Assembly: GCA_021200975.1 (NCBI GenBank)
Contig: JAJQFT010000038.1
Span: forward strand, 12,469 to 47,297
DNA: 34,829 bases
Origin: Bacillota bacterium
GTDB taxonomy: Bacteria; Bacillota; Clostridia; Oscillospirales; Oscillospiraceae
Reading direction: 5' to 3'
Part shown: piece after piece, positions 8,261-16,372 of the stretch
How positions within the stretch are numbered: the stretch's first letter is position 1
How the letters are laid out: every line of letters begins with the position of its first letter
Notes under the pieces: generated by a model
Told to the model about the DNA's origin: nothing
Database searches by the model: none
Seen by the model: only the letters and a program-made list of their open reading frames with translations
Translations under genes and position numbers: made by a program

Positions 8261-9385
8261 ATGGCAGACAAACGTGATTACTATGAGGTTCTGGGGGTCG
8301 AAAAGGGCGCAACGACCGACGAAATCAAGAAGGCCTACCGGAAGCTCGCAATGAAATACCACCCCGACCGCAACCCCGGCGACGCGGCGGCGGAGGAAAA
8401 ATTCAAGGAGCTGGGCGAGGCTTACGAGGTGCTCTCCAACGACGAGAAGCGCTCGCGCTACGACAGCTACGGCTTCGCCGGCGTTGACCCCAACTACGGC
8501 GCGGGGCAGGGGAATCCCTACGGCGCGGGCTACGGCGGCTTCAGCGATTTCGGCGACTTGGGCGACCTTTTTGGCAGCATCTTCGGCTCGGGCAGCTCCG
8601 GCCGCCGCCGGCCGGACGCGCCCCGCCGCGGCGAGGATATCGGCATCCGGCTCGACCTGCGCTTTGAGGAGGCCGCCTTCGGCTGCGAGAAAAGCGTGGG
8701 CATCAACCACATCGAGAACTGCCCCTCCTGCGGCGGCAGCGGATCGGCGGACGGCAAGCGCGACACCTGCCCGACCTGCCACGGCGCAGGACAGGTGCGC
8801 ACGACGCAGAATTTTATGGGCATGTCCATGTCCTCCACCTCCGTCTGCCCGCAGTGCAACGGCCGCGGCACGATTACCAAAAATCCCTGCTCTACCTGCA
8901 AGGGCAAGGGCAAGGTGCGCCGCAGCAAGCAGGTGACCTTCAAGGTTCCCGCCGGCGTGGACGCCGGGCAGCCCGTGCGGGCCTACGGGGAGGGCAACGT
9001 CGGCTCCAACGGCGGCCCGAGCGGCGACGTGGTAGCGGAGGTGTACATTGCCCGCCACCCCAGCTTCCGGCGCGACGGCACCACCGTAGCGAGCGAGGTC
9101 CCGATTTCGTTCGCGCAGGCCGCGCTCGGCGCGCAGCTGGAGATACCGACGCTCGACGGCAGCATTTCCTACACCATCCCCGAGGGGACGCAGACCGGCG
9201 CAAGCTTCACGCTGCCCGGGCACGGCATTCCCTACTACAATAATCCCAAGCGCCGCGGCGACCACCGCTTCACTGTGGTGGTGCGCACGCCCACGAAGCT
9301 CACCGGCAAGCAGAAGGAGCTGCTGCGCCAGCTCGAGGGTGGCGAGGAGGAAGAGCCCGCCAAAAAGAAAAAGAAATTCTTCTAA
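8261..9385 (+). CDS. dnaJ: Chaperone DnaJ (Hsp40, type I)
   Basis: DnaJ delivers substrates to DnaK and stimulates its ATPase. The 374-residue product has the J domain at residues 1-70 ([20 protein letters not shown] and the HPD loop in [10 protein letters not shown]). A Gly/Phe-rich linker follows, then four zinc-binding repeats ([32 protein letters not shown]) at about residues 150-220. The C-terminal substrate-binding domains end in [12 protein letters not shown]. All domains expected for a type I DnaJ are present. The gene is 90 bp behind dnaK and is separated from it by a hairpin. The ribosome site is moderate (AGGAAG at longer spacing). Confidence 0.98.
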   Translation: MADKRDYYEVLGVEKGATTDEIKKAYRKLAMKYHPDRNPGDAAAEEKFKELGEAYEVLSNDEKRSRYDSYGFAGVDPNYGAGQGNPYGAGYGGFSDFGDLGDLFGSIFGSGSSGRRRPDAPRRGEDIGIRLDLRFEEAAFGCEKSVGINHIENCPSCGGSGSADGKRDTCPTCHGAGQVRTTQNFMGMSMSSTSVCPQCNGRGTITKNPCSTCKGKGKVRRSKQVTFKVPAGVDAGQPVRAYGEGNVGSNGGPSGDVVAEVYIARHPSFRRDGTTVASEVPISFAQAALGAQLEIPTLDGSISYTIPEGTQTGASFTLPGHGIPYYNNPKRRGDHRFTVVVRTPTKLTGKQKELLRQLEGGEEEEPAKKKKKFF

Positions 9386-9403
9386 AGGAGCCGGGGAAGG
9401 CCT

Positions 9404-9895
9404 ATGAAACGAAGCGACTACCTGAGCTGGGACGAGTATTTTATGGGCATCGCCATGCTCACCGCCCGGCGCAGCAAGGACCCCAATACGCAGGTTGGCG
9501 CCTGCATCATATCGCCGGAGAACATCATCATGTCCACCGGCTACAACGGGATGCCCAAGGGCTGCTCGGACGACGCCTTCCCATGGGAGCGCGAGGGCAC
9601 GGAAACGAAATACCCCTATGTCGTACACGCCGAGCTGAACGCCATCCTCAACGCCCACGGGCGGAACCTGCAGGGCTGCAAGCTCTACGTTGCACTGTTT
9701 CCGTGCAACGAATGCGCCAAGGCAATCATTCAGGCGGGGCTGCGCGAGGTGGTCTACCTCTCGGATAAGTACAACGGCACGCCCATGAACCGCGCCTCGA
9801 AGCGGATGCTGGACGCCGCCGGGGTGAAATACACCCGCCTCACGCCCACGCGCAAGAGCCTGCTGCTGGATTTTGATCCGGAGGAGAGCCGCTGA
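9404..9895 (+). CDS. Deoxycytidylate (dCMP) deaminase
   Basis: The 163-residue product is a zinc-dependent dCMP/cytidine deaminase family protein. It carries the zinc and proton-transfer motif HAELNAIL and the second zinc motif PCNECAKAI. The N-terminus (YLSWDEYFMGIAMLTARRS) and GYNGMPKGCSDD are typical of dCMP deaminases, which make dUMP for thymidylate synthesis. It starts 18 bp after dnaJ with AAGGAG upstream and no promoter in between. It is followed by a terminator, so it is probably the last gene of the heat-shock transcript. It could instead be annotated as a ComE operon protein 2-like deaminase, but the fold call is firm. Confidence 0.93.
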   Translation: MKRSDYLSWDEYFMGIAMLTARRSKDPNTQVGACIISPENIIMSTGYNGMPKGCSDDAFPWEREGTETKYPYVVHAELNAILNAHGRNLQGCKLYVALFPCNECAKAIIQAGLREVVYLSDKYNGTPMNRASKRMLDAAGVKYTRLTPTRKSLLLDFDPEESR

Positions 9896-9933
9896 GGAGC
9901 ACGCCCAATATTCGGCAATTTTGAATATTTTTG

Positions 9934-9967
9934 AAAAACCGACCCACGAAAGTGCGGGTCGGTTTTT
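9934..9967 (+). terminator. Intrinsic terminator after the heat-shock operon
   Basis: AAAAACCGACCC and GGGTCGGTTTTT form a stem around a short CAC-GAAA-GTG type loop region, ending in a T5 run. The symmetric A and T flanks would let it work on both strands. Confidence 0.93.
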
Positions 9968-10294
9968 GTTTGCGCCGCGGCCACACATCGGGCAAAAATG
10001 CCAAAAAGGCGGAAGTGTCTCCTTGAGATTCTGTCGGATTTACGCAAAATCCGGCAGGGAATCCCCGGGCGCGTGTGCGCCAGCGACGGACGGCTTTTGT
10101 GAAATGTTGCCAATTTCAGGGCGCATAAAGTGTTGAAAACAGAGAAAAAGCTCCCGGCCGCGAATTCATACTTGCATTTGATTTTTATCGGTGCTAGAAT
10201 ACAATCAGCCTTGTGGGCATCCATATCGGGGTCTCCTTCCATAGCGCTCGGCTTTGGAGGTTTCCTATATATTTTATTTTGGAGGAAAAGAACA
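9968..10294 (+). other. Upstream region of the mgl operon
   Basis: About 330 bp without a gene. Beyond the promoter at 10172-10200 it contains the inverted repeat CGGATTT/AAATCCG (10035-10041 and 10047-10053) and a shorter GAAAT/ATTTC repeat near 10100. Either could be an operator, but they lie well upstream of the -35. No catabolite-response element could be called with confidence. Confidence 0.4.
10172..10200 (+). promoter_or_regulatory. Promoter of the mgl operon
   Basis: TTGCAT (10172-10177), 17-bp spacer, TAGAAT (10195-10200) with TGC directly before it (extended -10). The 5' leader to the mglB ATG would be about 88 nt. Confidence 0.7.
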
Positions 10295-11386
10295 ATGAAA
10301 AAAATCCTTGCAATCGCCCTCGCGCTGGTCATGGTCCTTGGCCTGGTCGCCTGCACGGGCGACAGCGGAAGCGACGATCTGAACATCGCCGTCTTCTACT
10401 ACACCTATTCCGACACCTACATCTCCTCTGTGCGCGCTGCGCTGGACGCTGAACTGACCGAGGCCGGTGTGACCTACACCGACTATGACTCCGCCGGCGA
10501 TCAGGCCACCCAGAACGACCAGGTCAACACCGCCATCACCGCGGGCGCGAACCTGCTGATTGTCAACCTCGTCACCTCCGGCTCGCCCGATGCCGCGCAG
10601 GTCATTATCGACGCCGCCGGCGACATCCCCGTGATTTTCTTCAACCGCGCGGTGGAATCTGACGATTCCGATGTCAACGTCCTGGCTGACAACGACACCA
10701 TCTGCTTCATCGGCACCGACGCGCCCGAGGCCGGCCATATGCAGGGCCAGATGATCGGCGAATACGTCATCGAGCACTTCGATGAGATGGATCTCAACGG
10801 TGACGGCGTCATCTCCTACGCGCTCATGAAGGGCGACGAGGCGAACGTGGAAGCCATCTACCGCACCCAGTACGGCGTTGAGGACGCCAATGCGCTCCTG
10901 ACCGCAGCCGGCCTGCCCGAGCTGGTCTACTTCGACTCCGCCTCCACGACCGGCTATCAGGTCGACCTGACCGGCCAGTGGTCCACCAGCGCCGCGCTCG
11001 ACTACATGACCACCAACCTGTCCCAGTATAACGAGACCAACGGCAACATGATCGAGCTGGTCATCTGCAACAACGACAGCATGGCTGAGGGCGTAATTCA
11101 GGCACTCAAGTCCGCCGGCTACAACGACGGTACCGGCACCACCATCCCCGTATTCGGCGTGGACGCGACCGACTCCGCGAAGGCTCTGATCGCCGCCGGC
11201 TCCATGACCGGCACCGTTAAGCAGGATGCCGAGGGCATGGCCGCCGCGATCGCCGCCATCGCCACCTCCGACGAATCCATCGCCGCTGCGGTCAGCACCG
11301 TCGCCGCTTCCGACGACAGCTTCTCCGTCGCCGACGGCTACACCAACAAGCTCTACGTTGCCTACGCTCCCTACACCGGCGAATAA
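10295..11386 (+). CDS. mglB: Galactose/methyl-galactoside-type sugar-binding lipoprotein
   Basis: This is the substrate-binding component of an ABC sugar importer. Residues 1-20 (MKKILAIALALVMVLGLVAC) form a lipoprotein signal peptide with C20 as the acylated cysteine, so it is anchored outside the membrane. The mature part is a type I periplasmic-binding fold. DLNGDGVIS at residues 166-174 matches the calcium-binding loop of E. coli MglB, which supports a glucose/galactose-type ligand. The track start at 10130 is too early; the ATG at 10295 has GGAGG about 9 nt upstream. The product is 363 residues. A terminator-like hairpin follows before mglA. The exact sugar is inferred from family only. 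Confidence 0.9.
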   Translation: MKKILAIALALVMVLGLVACTGDSGSDDLNIAVFYYTYSDTYISSVRAALDAELTEAGVTYTDYDSAGDQATQNDQVNTAITAGANLLIVNLVTSGSPDAAQVIIDAAGDIPVIFFNRAVESDDSDVNVLADNDTICFIGTDAPEAGHMQGQMIGEYVIEHFDEMDLNGDGVISYALMKGDEANVEAIYRTQYGVEDANALLTAAGLPELVYFDSASTTGYQVDLTGQWSTSAALDYMTTNLSQYNETNGNMIELVICNNDSMAEGVIQALKSAGYNDGTGTTIPVFGVDATDSAKALIAAGSMTGTVKQDAEGMAAAIAAIATSDESIAAAVSTVAASDDSFSVADGYTNKLYVAYAPYTGE

Positions 11387-11417
11387 GCGCTAAAGGCTTT
11401 ACCAAAACGCACTATCC

Positions 11418-11459
11418 GGGGCAGCTGTCCGCCTAGGCGGCGCAGCTGCCCCCTTTTTT
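11418..11459 (+). terminator. Intercistronic terminator/attenuator between mglB and mglA
   Basis: GGGGCAGCTG pairs with CAGCTGCCCC, with an inner CCGCC/GGCGG stem, followed by T6. This is a strong intrinsic terminator form inside the operon. Partial read-through would leave the binding protein in excess over the ATPase and permease, a common arrangement in ABC importers. Confidence 0.85.
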
Positions 11460-11489
11460 CAAACCCCGAAAAGTAAAGGAGGAAACACG

Positions 11490-13001
11490 GTGGAACAAAA
11501 CGAGCAGCAAGACGCCCTGCTTCGGATGGTGGACATCACCAAGACCTTCCCCGGCGTGAAAGCGCTGGACAAGGTCAGCCTGACCGTGAAGGCCGGCACG
11601 GTACACGCCCTGATGGGCGAGAACGGCGCCGGAAAATCTACCCTGATGAAATGCCTGTTCGGCATTTACAACAAGGACGAGGGGCACATTTACCTCGATG
11701 GGCAGGAGGTCAACTTCAAAAGCAGCAAGGACGCGCTGGAGCACGGCGTGGCAATGGTGCACCAGGAGCTGAATCAGGCGCTCAAGCGCAGCGTGATGGA
11801 CAATATCTGGCTGGGGCGCTACCCGACCTACGGCGGGATCATGGTCAATGAATCGAAAATGTATAAGGACACCAAGGAGATTTTTGACGAGCTGGACATC
11901 CAGGTGGAGCCGCGCAGGATCATGTCCACTATGCCAGTTTCCATGCGGCAGATGGTCGAGATTGCCAAGGCGGTATCCTTCCACTCCAAGGTGATTGTAT
12001 TCGACGAGCCCACCTCCTCGCTGACCGAGGAAGAGGTGGCACACCTGTTTAAGATTATCCATATGCTCCGCGACCGCGGCGTAGCTATCATCTATATTTC
12101 CCACAAAATGGCCGAAATCAAGCAGATTTCGGACGAAATCACCATCATGCGTGACGGCACATGGGTCGCGACCCGCCCCGCTGCCGAGCTGGAGGTGGGC
12201 GACATTATCCGCCTGATGGTCGGCCGGGAGCTGACGAACCAATTCCCGCCCAAGACCAACCATCCAGGCGAAATCTCGCTGGAGGTCGAGCACCTGAGCG
12301 CGCAGTACAGCCTGCTGCACGACGTTTCCTTCGTTGCGCGCAAGGGCGAAATCGTCGGCCTCGCAGGGCTGGACGGCTCCGGCCGCACCGAAACGCTGGA
12401 GAATATCTTCGGCATCGCGACGCGCAAGGAGGGCACCATCAAGCTCAACGGCAAGCAGGTCAGGAACCGCAACGCCCGCGAATCCATCAAAAACGGCTTC
12501 GCGATGCTCACTGAGGAGCGCCGGGCGACCGGCATCTTCGGCATTCTGGACATCCGGGAGAACACCACCATCTCGAGCCTGCACAAGCACCTGAAGCTCG
12601 GCTTCTGGATTGACGACAAGTCCCGCACCAAGGACACGCAGTGGTCAATCGACGCGATGCGCACCAAGACCCCCTCCCAGTCCACCAAAATCCGCTCCCT
12701 CTCCGGCGGCAACCAGCAGAAGGTCATCCTCGGCCGCTGGCTGCTCACCGACCCGACCGTGCTGCTGCTCGACGAGCCTACCCGCGGCATCGACGTCGGC
12801 GCAAAATACGAAATTTACCAGCTCATCATCGACCTCGCCAACAAGGGCAACACCGTGCTCATGGTTTCCAGCGAAATGCCGGAGCTATTGGGCATTTGCG
12901 ACCGGATTCTCGTCATGTCCGGCGGCCGGCTGGCCGGTGAGGTGGACGCCGCAGCCACCACCCAGGAGGAAATTATGACCCTGGCGGCAAAATATGTCTG
13001 A
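11490..13001 (+). CDS. mglA: Sugar ABC transporter ATP-binding protein, two nucleotide-binding domains
   Basis: The 503-residue product has the tandem ATPase layout of MglA/RbsA. Domain 1 has the Walker A motif GENGAGKST near residue 44 and Walker [16 protein letters not shown]. Domain 2 has the degenerate P-loop [11 protein letters not shown], then signature SGGNQQK and Walker [14 protein letters not shown], typical for this class. The start is a GTG at 11490 with AAAGGAGG 6 nt upstream. It powers import together with MglB and MglC. The degenerate second P-loop is normal for the family. Confidence 0.94.
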   Translation: MEQNEQQDALLRMVDITKTFPGVKALDKVSLTVKAGTVHALMGENGAGKSTLMKCLFGIYNKDEGHIYLDGQEVNFKSSKDALEHGVAMVHQELNQALKRSVMDNIWLGRYPTYGGIMVNESKMYKDTKEIFDELDIQVEPRRIMSTMPVSMRQMVEIAKAVSFHSKVIVFDEPTSSLTEEEVAHLFKIIHMLRDRGVAIIYISHKMAEIKQISDEITIMRDGTWVATRPAAELEVGDIIRLMVGRELTNQFPPKTNHPGEISLEVEHLSAQYSLLHDVSFVARKGEIVGLAGLDGSGRTETLENIFGIATRKEGTIKLNGKQVRNRNARESIKNGFAMLTEERRATGIFGILDIRENTTISSLHKHLKLGFWIDDKSRTKDTQWSIDAMRTKTPSQSTKIRSLSGGNQQKVILGRWLLTDPTVLLLDEPTRGIDVGAKYEIYQLIIDLANKGNTVLMVSSEMPELLGICDRILVMSGGRLAGEVDAAATTQEEIMTLAAKYV

Positions 13002-13015
13002 GGAGGAAAAGAAAA

Positions 13016-14095
13016 ATGGCAAATCCTGACGCATCCCTCCAGCGCACCGCTGAAGAACGCGAGGCCATGAGCAAGAAGAAGGATCGGCGCCGCCGCATTA
13101 CCGACGCCATCCTCAATAACGCGCTGTATATCCTGATGGCCATCTTTATCATCTACACCGCCATCATGCGGCCGAAATTTCTGGGCATCGGCTCCATTAC
13201 GAACCTGATTTCCCTCACCGCCGCGTACTTGCCCATTGCGCTCGGCATCGGCGGCTGCATCGTGCTCACCGGCACTGACCTCTCGGGCGGCCGCTGCGTT
13301 GGCCTCACCGCCGCCGTTTCCGCCGCGCTGCTGCAGCAATCCGGCATCACGAACCGCATCCTGCCGGATGCCTTCGCCAACTTCCCGATTCTCGGCGCGC
13401 TGCTCGTGGCAATCGTGATAGGCGGCATCATCGGCGCGGTAAACGGCTTCTTCGTCGCAAAATTCAGCCTGCATCCGTTCATCGTCACGCTCGCAACCCA
13501 GCTGATTACCTACGGCCTGATCCTGCTGTTCTACATGACCAACGGCAACAACGGTATGCCCATCGCCTCCCTGCGCTCGGACTACTCCTCGTTCATCACC
13601 GGCACGCTGATTAAGATTGGCACCGCCGCAATCCCGATGTATGTGCTGTATGCCATCATCCTGACCGTGCTGATGTGGTTCATCTGGAACAAGACCACCT
13701 TCGGCAAGAATATGTTCGCCGTCGGCTCCAATCCCGAGGCCGCGCGCGTTTCCGGCGTGAACGTTTTCCTCACCACCACGCTGGTGCACACCCTCGCGGG
13801 CGCGATGTACGGCGTGATGGGCTTCATCACCGCCGCCCGCGTCGGCTCCAACACCCAGAACCTCGGCATGAACTACGAATGCGACGCGATTGCGGCCTGC
13901 GTGATTGGCGGCGTATCCTTCGTAGGCGGCACCGGCAAGGTATCCGGCATTGTGCTGGGCGTATTTGTCCTGCAGCTGATTTTCGCCGCGCTGACCTTCC
14001 TCGGCGTGGACGGCAACATGGTCTACATCATCAAGGGTATGATTATCCTGGTTGCCTGCTCGCTCGATATGCGCAAGTATCTGGCCAAGAAGTAA
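13016..14095 (+). CDS. mglC: Sugar ABC transporter permease (MglC/RbsC type)
   Basis: The 359-residue product is an integral membrane permease of the branched-chain/ribose-type superfamily. A charged N-terminus (EEREAMSKKKDRRRR) precedes about eight to ten hydrophobic segments. Family sequence features include GIGGCIVLTGTDLSGG, the cytoplasmic coupling stretch FAVGSNPEAARVSGVNV, and VIGGVSFVGGTGKVSG near the C-terminus. It starts 14 bp after mglA with GAGGAGG upstream. The sugar is inferred to be galactose or glucose from the MglB features. Confidence 0.93.
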   Translation: MANPDASLQRTAEEREAMSKKKDRRRRITDAILNNALYILMAIFIIYTAIMRPKFLGIGSITNLISLTAAYLPIALGIGGCIVLTGTDLSGGRCVGLTAAVSAALLQQSGITNRILPDAFANFPILGALLVAIVIGGIIGAVNGFFVAKFSLHPFIVTLATQLITYGLILLFYMTNGNNGMPIASLRSDYSSFITGTLIKIGTAAIPMYVLYAIILTVLMWFIWNKTTFGKNMFAVGSNPEAARVSGVNVFLTTTLVHTLAGAMYGVMGFITAARVGSNTQNLGMNYECDAIAACVIGGVSFVGGTGKVSGIVLGVFVLQLIFAALTFLGVDGNMVYIIKGMIILVACSLDMRKYLAKK

Positions 14096-14096
14096 G

Positions 14097-14354
14097 ATGA
14101 AGCACGCGCAGCGCAGCGTTATGCTCGCCATTATGGTGCTGTTTTACGAGGCCTACATGATTTACAACCTCGTAAGCGGCTATCTCGCGGGCGGGGAGGA
14201 TGCGCCGAGTCTCGGCGTGCTGATTGCCGGCTGCCTGCTGCTGGGCGCGGGCGGTATCGGCGTGCTGATTTTCGCCGTGCGCGCCTACCTCCGCAGTAAG
14301 GCCGCGCCGCCGGACGGCGGCGCCGAACCCCCGGCCGAGCCCGGGGAGCTATGA
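14097..14354 (+). CDS. Small two-TM membrane protein following mglC, unrecognised
   Basis: The 85-residue product starts 1 nt after the mglC stop (ATG at 14097); the track start inside mglC is too early. It shows two hydrophobic segments, at about residues 7-25 (VMLAIMVLFYEAYMIYNLV) and 38-60 (VLIAGCLLLGAGGIGVLIF). A Pro/Glu-rich tail (PPDGGAEPPAEPGEL) follows. I do not recognise a family. Its abutment with mglC and the terminator directly after it place it as the last gene of the mgl operon. It might be an accessory to the permease, but nothing in the sequence proves this. There is no clear ribosome site, so translation would depend on coupling to mglC. Confidence 0.6.
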   Translation: MKHAQRSVMLAIMVLFYEAYMIYNLVSGYLAGGEDAPSLGVLIAGCLLLGAGGIGVLIFAVRAYLRSKAAPPDGGAEPPAEPGEL

Positions 14355-14377
14355 TGGCAGCCCAAAGGATTCTACAA

Positions 14378-14407
14378 AAAAATGTGCGGCTCGCGCCGCA
14401 CATTTTT
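14378..14407. terminator. Bidirectional intrinsic terminator
   Basis: AAAAATGTGCGGC, loop TCGC, GCCGCACATTTTT is a perfect 13-bp stem flanked by A and T runs. It can end the mgl transcript on the plus strand and the 14424-14762 gene on the minus strand. Confidence 0.95.
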
Positions 14408-14423
14408 GCCGCTTAGGGTGTGT

Positions 14424-14762
14424 TCACAGCAGGATTTTGATTGTCATTGCCTTGCCGTCAATCTCCATCACCCAGTAAGAGCGGCCGCCCGAATCGAGCT
14501 GCACGCCGCCCGCGCCGTCCGCGCTCAGCGCCTGATAGCCAACGCCCGGCTGCGTGCCGGAATAGGGGACGCTGGCGTAGCCCGCCACCTGCACGGTCGC
14601 AAGGGTGTCGTCCACGGCGGTGCATACGCCCAGAAAGGCATTCCCCGCGCTGCAGTTGAGCGCCTTCAGGCCGGTGCCCACCTTCACCGGCGCGCCCACG
14701 CTGCAATTCGCCCCCGTGAGCGTGACAAACTTCTGCTCGAAGCCCTCCAAAGAAACCTGCAT
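14424..14762 (-). CDS. Small hypothetical protein, beta-rich, unrecognised
   Basis: The 112-residue product starts MQVSLEGFEQKFVTLTG; the track start at 14849 is rejected because the ATG at 14762 has AGGAGG and GAGGAG just upstream. It is rich in Gly, Val and small residues with alternating hydrophobics (VGAPVKVGTG, LGVCTAVDDTLATVQVAGY), and predicts as mostly beta. The pattern recalls phage capsid-decoration or DUF2190-like domains, but I cannot confirm this. There is no signal peptide or membrane segment. It sits alone on the minus strand between a bidirectional terminator and the promoter of the next operon. Convincing coding features are its ribosome site and terminator. Confidence 0.65.
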   Translation of the reverse strand: MQVSLEGFEQKFVTLTGANCSVGAPVKVGTGLKALNCSAGNAFLGVCTAVDDTLATVQVAGYASVPYSGTQPGVGYQALSADGAGGVQLDSGGRSYWVMEIDGKAMTIKILL

Positions 14763-14885
14763 ATCTCCTCTGCCTCCTGTTGAATTTGTAACCGTATCCG
14801 GTTCTACCCTAGCGCAAAAATCGCCCCGCGGTTGCCCCGGCGCGTGCAACCGGCGCGCAAAAGCCGCGCCAAACGCCCTTTTTTA

Positions 14886-14914
14886 TTGACAATCGGGGCT
14901 GCACAGATTATAAT
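14886..14914 (+). promoter_or_regulatory. Consensus promoter of the kinase/PqqD/peptidase/ABC cassette
   Basis: TTGACA (14886-14891), 17-bp spacer, TATAAT (14909-14914): both hexamers are perfect. The start should be near 14921, leaving about 60 nt before the first gene. A promoter this strong suggests constitutive or repressor-controlled expression. Confidence 0.9.
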
Positions 14915-14979
14915 AAGGAAGAAATGCTCCGGGCAGCGCGCCCGCCCGGCCCCGATTGGGAAAATCGAAAGGAAGCAAA

Positions 14980-15708
14980 ATGATTACCATTTCCATCGCC
15001 GGGAAGAACGTCGGCATTGACAACCGCTACCCCTACCTCGCGCGCCAATGCGCGCGCTACCATAGCACCGGCGCGGCGGATTTTACCGTGGCCGCCGGTG
15101 AGGCAGAGCTTGCCCGCGAGCGGGCGCTGAACGCGGCGGCGGACGGCCACGCCTGCGACTACTCGGACGGCTACATCGAATCGCTCGCGGTCTACCGCAA
15201 AATTGCCGAGAAAATGCTGGATTTCGACACGCTTTTGTTCCACGGCTCCGGCATTGCAGTGGACGGCGTTGGCTACCTCTTTGCCGCCGTGAGCGGCACG
15301 GGTAAATCCACGCACACCCGCCTCTGGCGGGAGAAATTCGGCGAGCGCGCCGTGATGGTCAACGACGACAAGCCCCTCCTGCGCCTGACCGGGAGCGGTG
15401 CGCTGCTATGCGGCACGCCGTGGAACGGCAAGCACGGTCTGGGCGCGCCGATGGAGGTTCCGCTCAAGGCCATTGTGGGGCTCAACCGCGCGCCGGAGAA
15501 CGCCATCCGCCGCGCCTCGGTCTACGAGCTCCTGCCGCTGCTGCTGCAGCAGACCTACCGCCCAAACAACCCCGCGCTGCTTAGCAAAACGCTTGCGCTG
15601 GTGGACAGGCTCTGCGAGAGCATCGAGCTATACACCCTGCAGTGCAACATGAACCCAGATGCCGCCGACGTTTCCTACGCCGGCATGAACAGAAAGGATT
15701 GCCTATGA
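14980..15708 (+). CDS. HPr-kinase-like (HprK-related) P-loop protein
   Basis: The 242-residue product carries a Walker A motif, SGTGKSTHTRLW, at residues 105-116. NDDKPLLR follows near residue 128, and then TPWNGKHG. This layout is that of the HPr kinase C-terminal domain and its relatives found in peptide-maturation clusters, which phosphorylate other targets. The HprK N-terminal domain is absent. The start is the ATG at 14980 behind AAAGGAAG; the track start 24 nt upstream has no ribosome site. Its stop overlaps the PqqD-like gene as ATGA. In lasso-peptide clusters related kinases modify precursor termini. Here the substrate is unknown. Confidence 0.8.
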   Translation: MITISIAGKNVGIDNRYPYLARQCARYHSTGAADFTVAAGEAELARERALNAAADGHACDYSDGYIESLAVYRKIAEKMLDFDTLLFHGSGIAVDGVGYLFAAVSGTGKSTHTRLWREKFGERAVMVNDDKPLLRLTGSGALLCGTPWNGKHGLGAPMEVPLKAIVGLNRAPENAIRRASVYELLPLLLQQTYRPNNPALLSKTLALVDRLCESIELYTLQCNMNPDAADVSYAGMNRKDCL

Positions 15709-15965
15709 AACTCAAGCAAGGAATGGTCACCAGCAAGGTTGGCCGCCAGCACGTCCTGATCCCCACCGGGGAGGTGCATTTCCACGGGGTGGTGCGCTCC
15801 AATCCCACCGCCGCCTTTATCATCGAGCAGCTCAAATCTGACACGAGCGAGGAGAAAATCGTCGATGCGATGCTCGCCGAGTACGACGCGCCGCGCGAGC
15901 AGATCGCGCAGGATGTGCACAAGGTCATCGAGCAGCTGCGCGAGCAGGGATTTCTGGACGAATGA
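15705..15965 (+). CDS. PqqD-family peptide-binding protein
   Basis: The 86-residue product begins MKLKQGMVTSKVGRQHVLIP. It shows the PqqD pattern: a beta-rich N-terminal half ending in the VRSNPTAAFIIEQLK helix, then DTSEEKIVDAMLAEYDAP and a C-terminal helix with VIEQLREQGFLDE. PqqD-like domains bind the leader region of ribosomal peptides and present them to modifying enzymes. The ATG at 15705 overlaps the kinase stop, and its own stop overlaps the next start. The track start at 15642 is inside the kinase gene and is not used. No radical SAM partner is encoded in this window. Confidence 0.85.
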   Translation: MKLKQGMVTSKVGRQHVLIPTGEVHFHGVVRSNPTAAFIIEQLKSDTSEEKIVDAMLAEYDAPREQIAQDVHKVIEQLREQGFLDE

Positions 15966-16372
15966 CCTACGAGGAATACCTGGCCGCCTACGGCCAGCTT
16001 ACCTACCGCAACGTCGGCACCAGTATGCTCCCGCTGCTCAAGCAGGGGCGCGACCTGTTTGTGGTAGAAAAAAAAGGCGCGGCACGCTGCCGGAAGTACG
16101 ACGTGGTGCTCTACCGCCGCCCGCCGAATCAATATGTGCTGCACCGCATTGTCGAGGTGCGGCCGGATAGCTATGTGCTGCTCGGCGACAATTGCGTGGC
16201 GCGCGAATACGGCATCACCGACGGCGACATTCTCGCCGTGATGACCGCCTTCGTCCACAGGGGAAAGACGCACGCCGTGACCGAGCGGGGCTACCGCCTG
16301 TATTCTCGCCTGTGGGTGGCCAGCTTCCCGCTGCGGGTGCTGCCGAAAAAGCTTTGGGGACTACTGCGATGA
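15962..16372 (+). CDS. S24/S26-family (signal-peptidase-like) protein
   Basis: The 136-residue product has GTSMLP at residues 19-24, with S21 as the probable nucleophile. LHRIVEV follows with H61, then LLGDN at residues 73-77, the layout of S24/S26 serine peptidases. A His after the Ser recalls the Ser-His type signal peptidases rather than the Ser-Lys type. A moderately hydrophobic stretch near the C-terminus (LWVASFPLRVLPKKLWGLL) might associate with the membrane; there is no N-terminal anchor. It overlaps both neighbours by ATGA. In this context it may cleave an exported peptide's leader, but the substrate is unknown. Confidence 0.78.
   Translation: MTYEEYLAAYGQLTYRNVGTSMLPLLKQGRDLFVVEKKGAARCRKYDVVLYRRPPNQYVLHRIVEVRPDSYVLLGDNCVAREYGITDGDILAVMTAFVHRGKTHAVTERGYRLYSRLWVASFPLRVLPKKLWGLLR

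Noticed and set aside
14829-14886. GC-rich inverted repeats (CGGTTGC/GCAACCG and GGCGCG/CGCGCC) before a T6 run
   Set aside because: The T run starts 8 nt after the stem and no plus-strand gene precedes it, so a terminator call is not supported.
14924-14983. 19-codon ORF (MLRAARPPGPDWENRKEAK) overlapping the kinase start as ATGA
   Set aside because: Its possible ribosome site lies upstream of the predicted transcription start at about 14921, so it would be nearly leaderless; residue content suggests no attenuation or precursor role.
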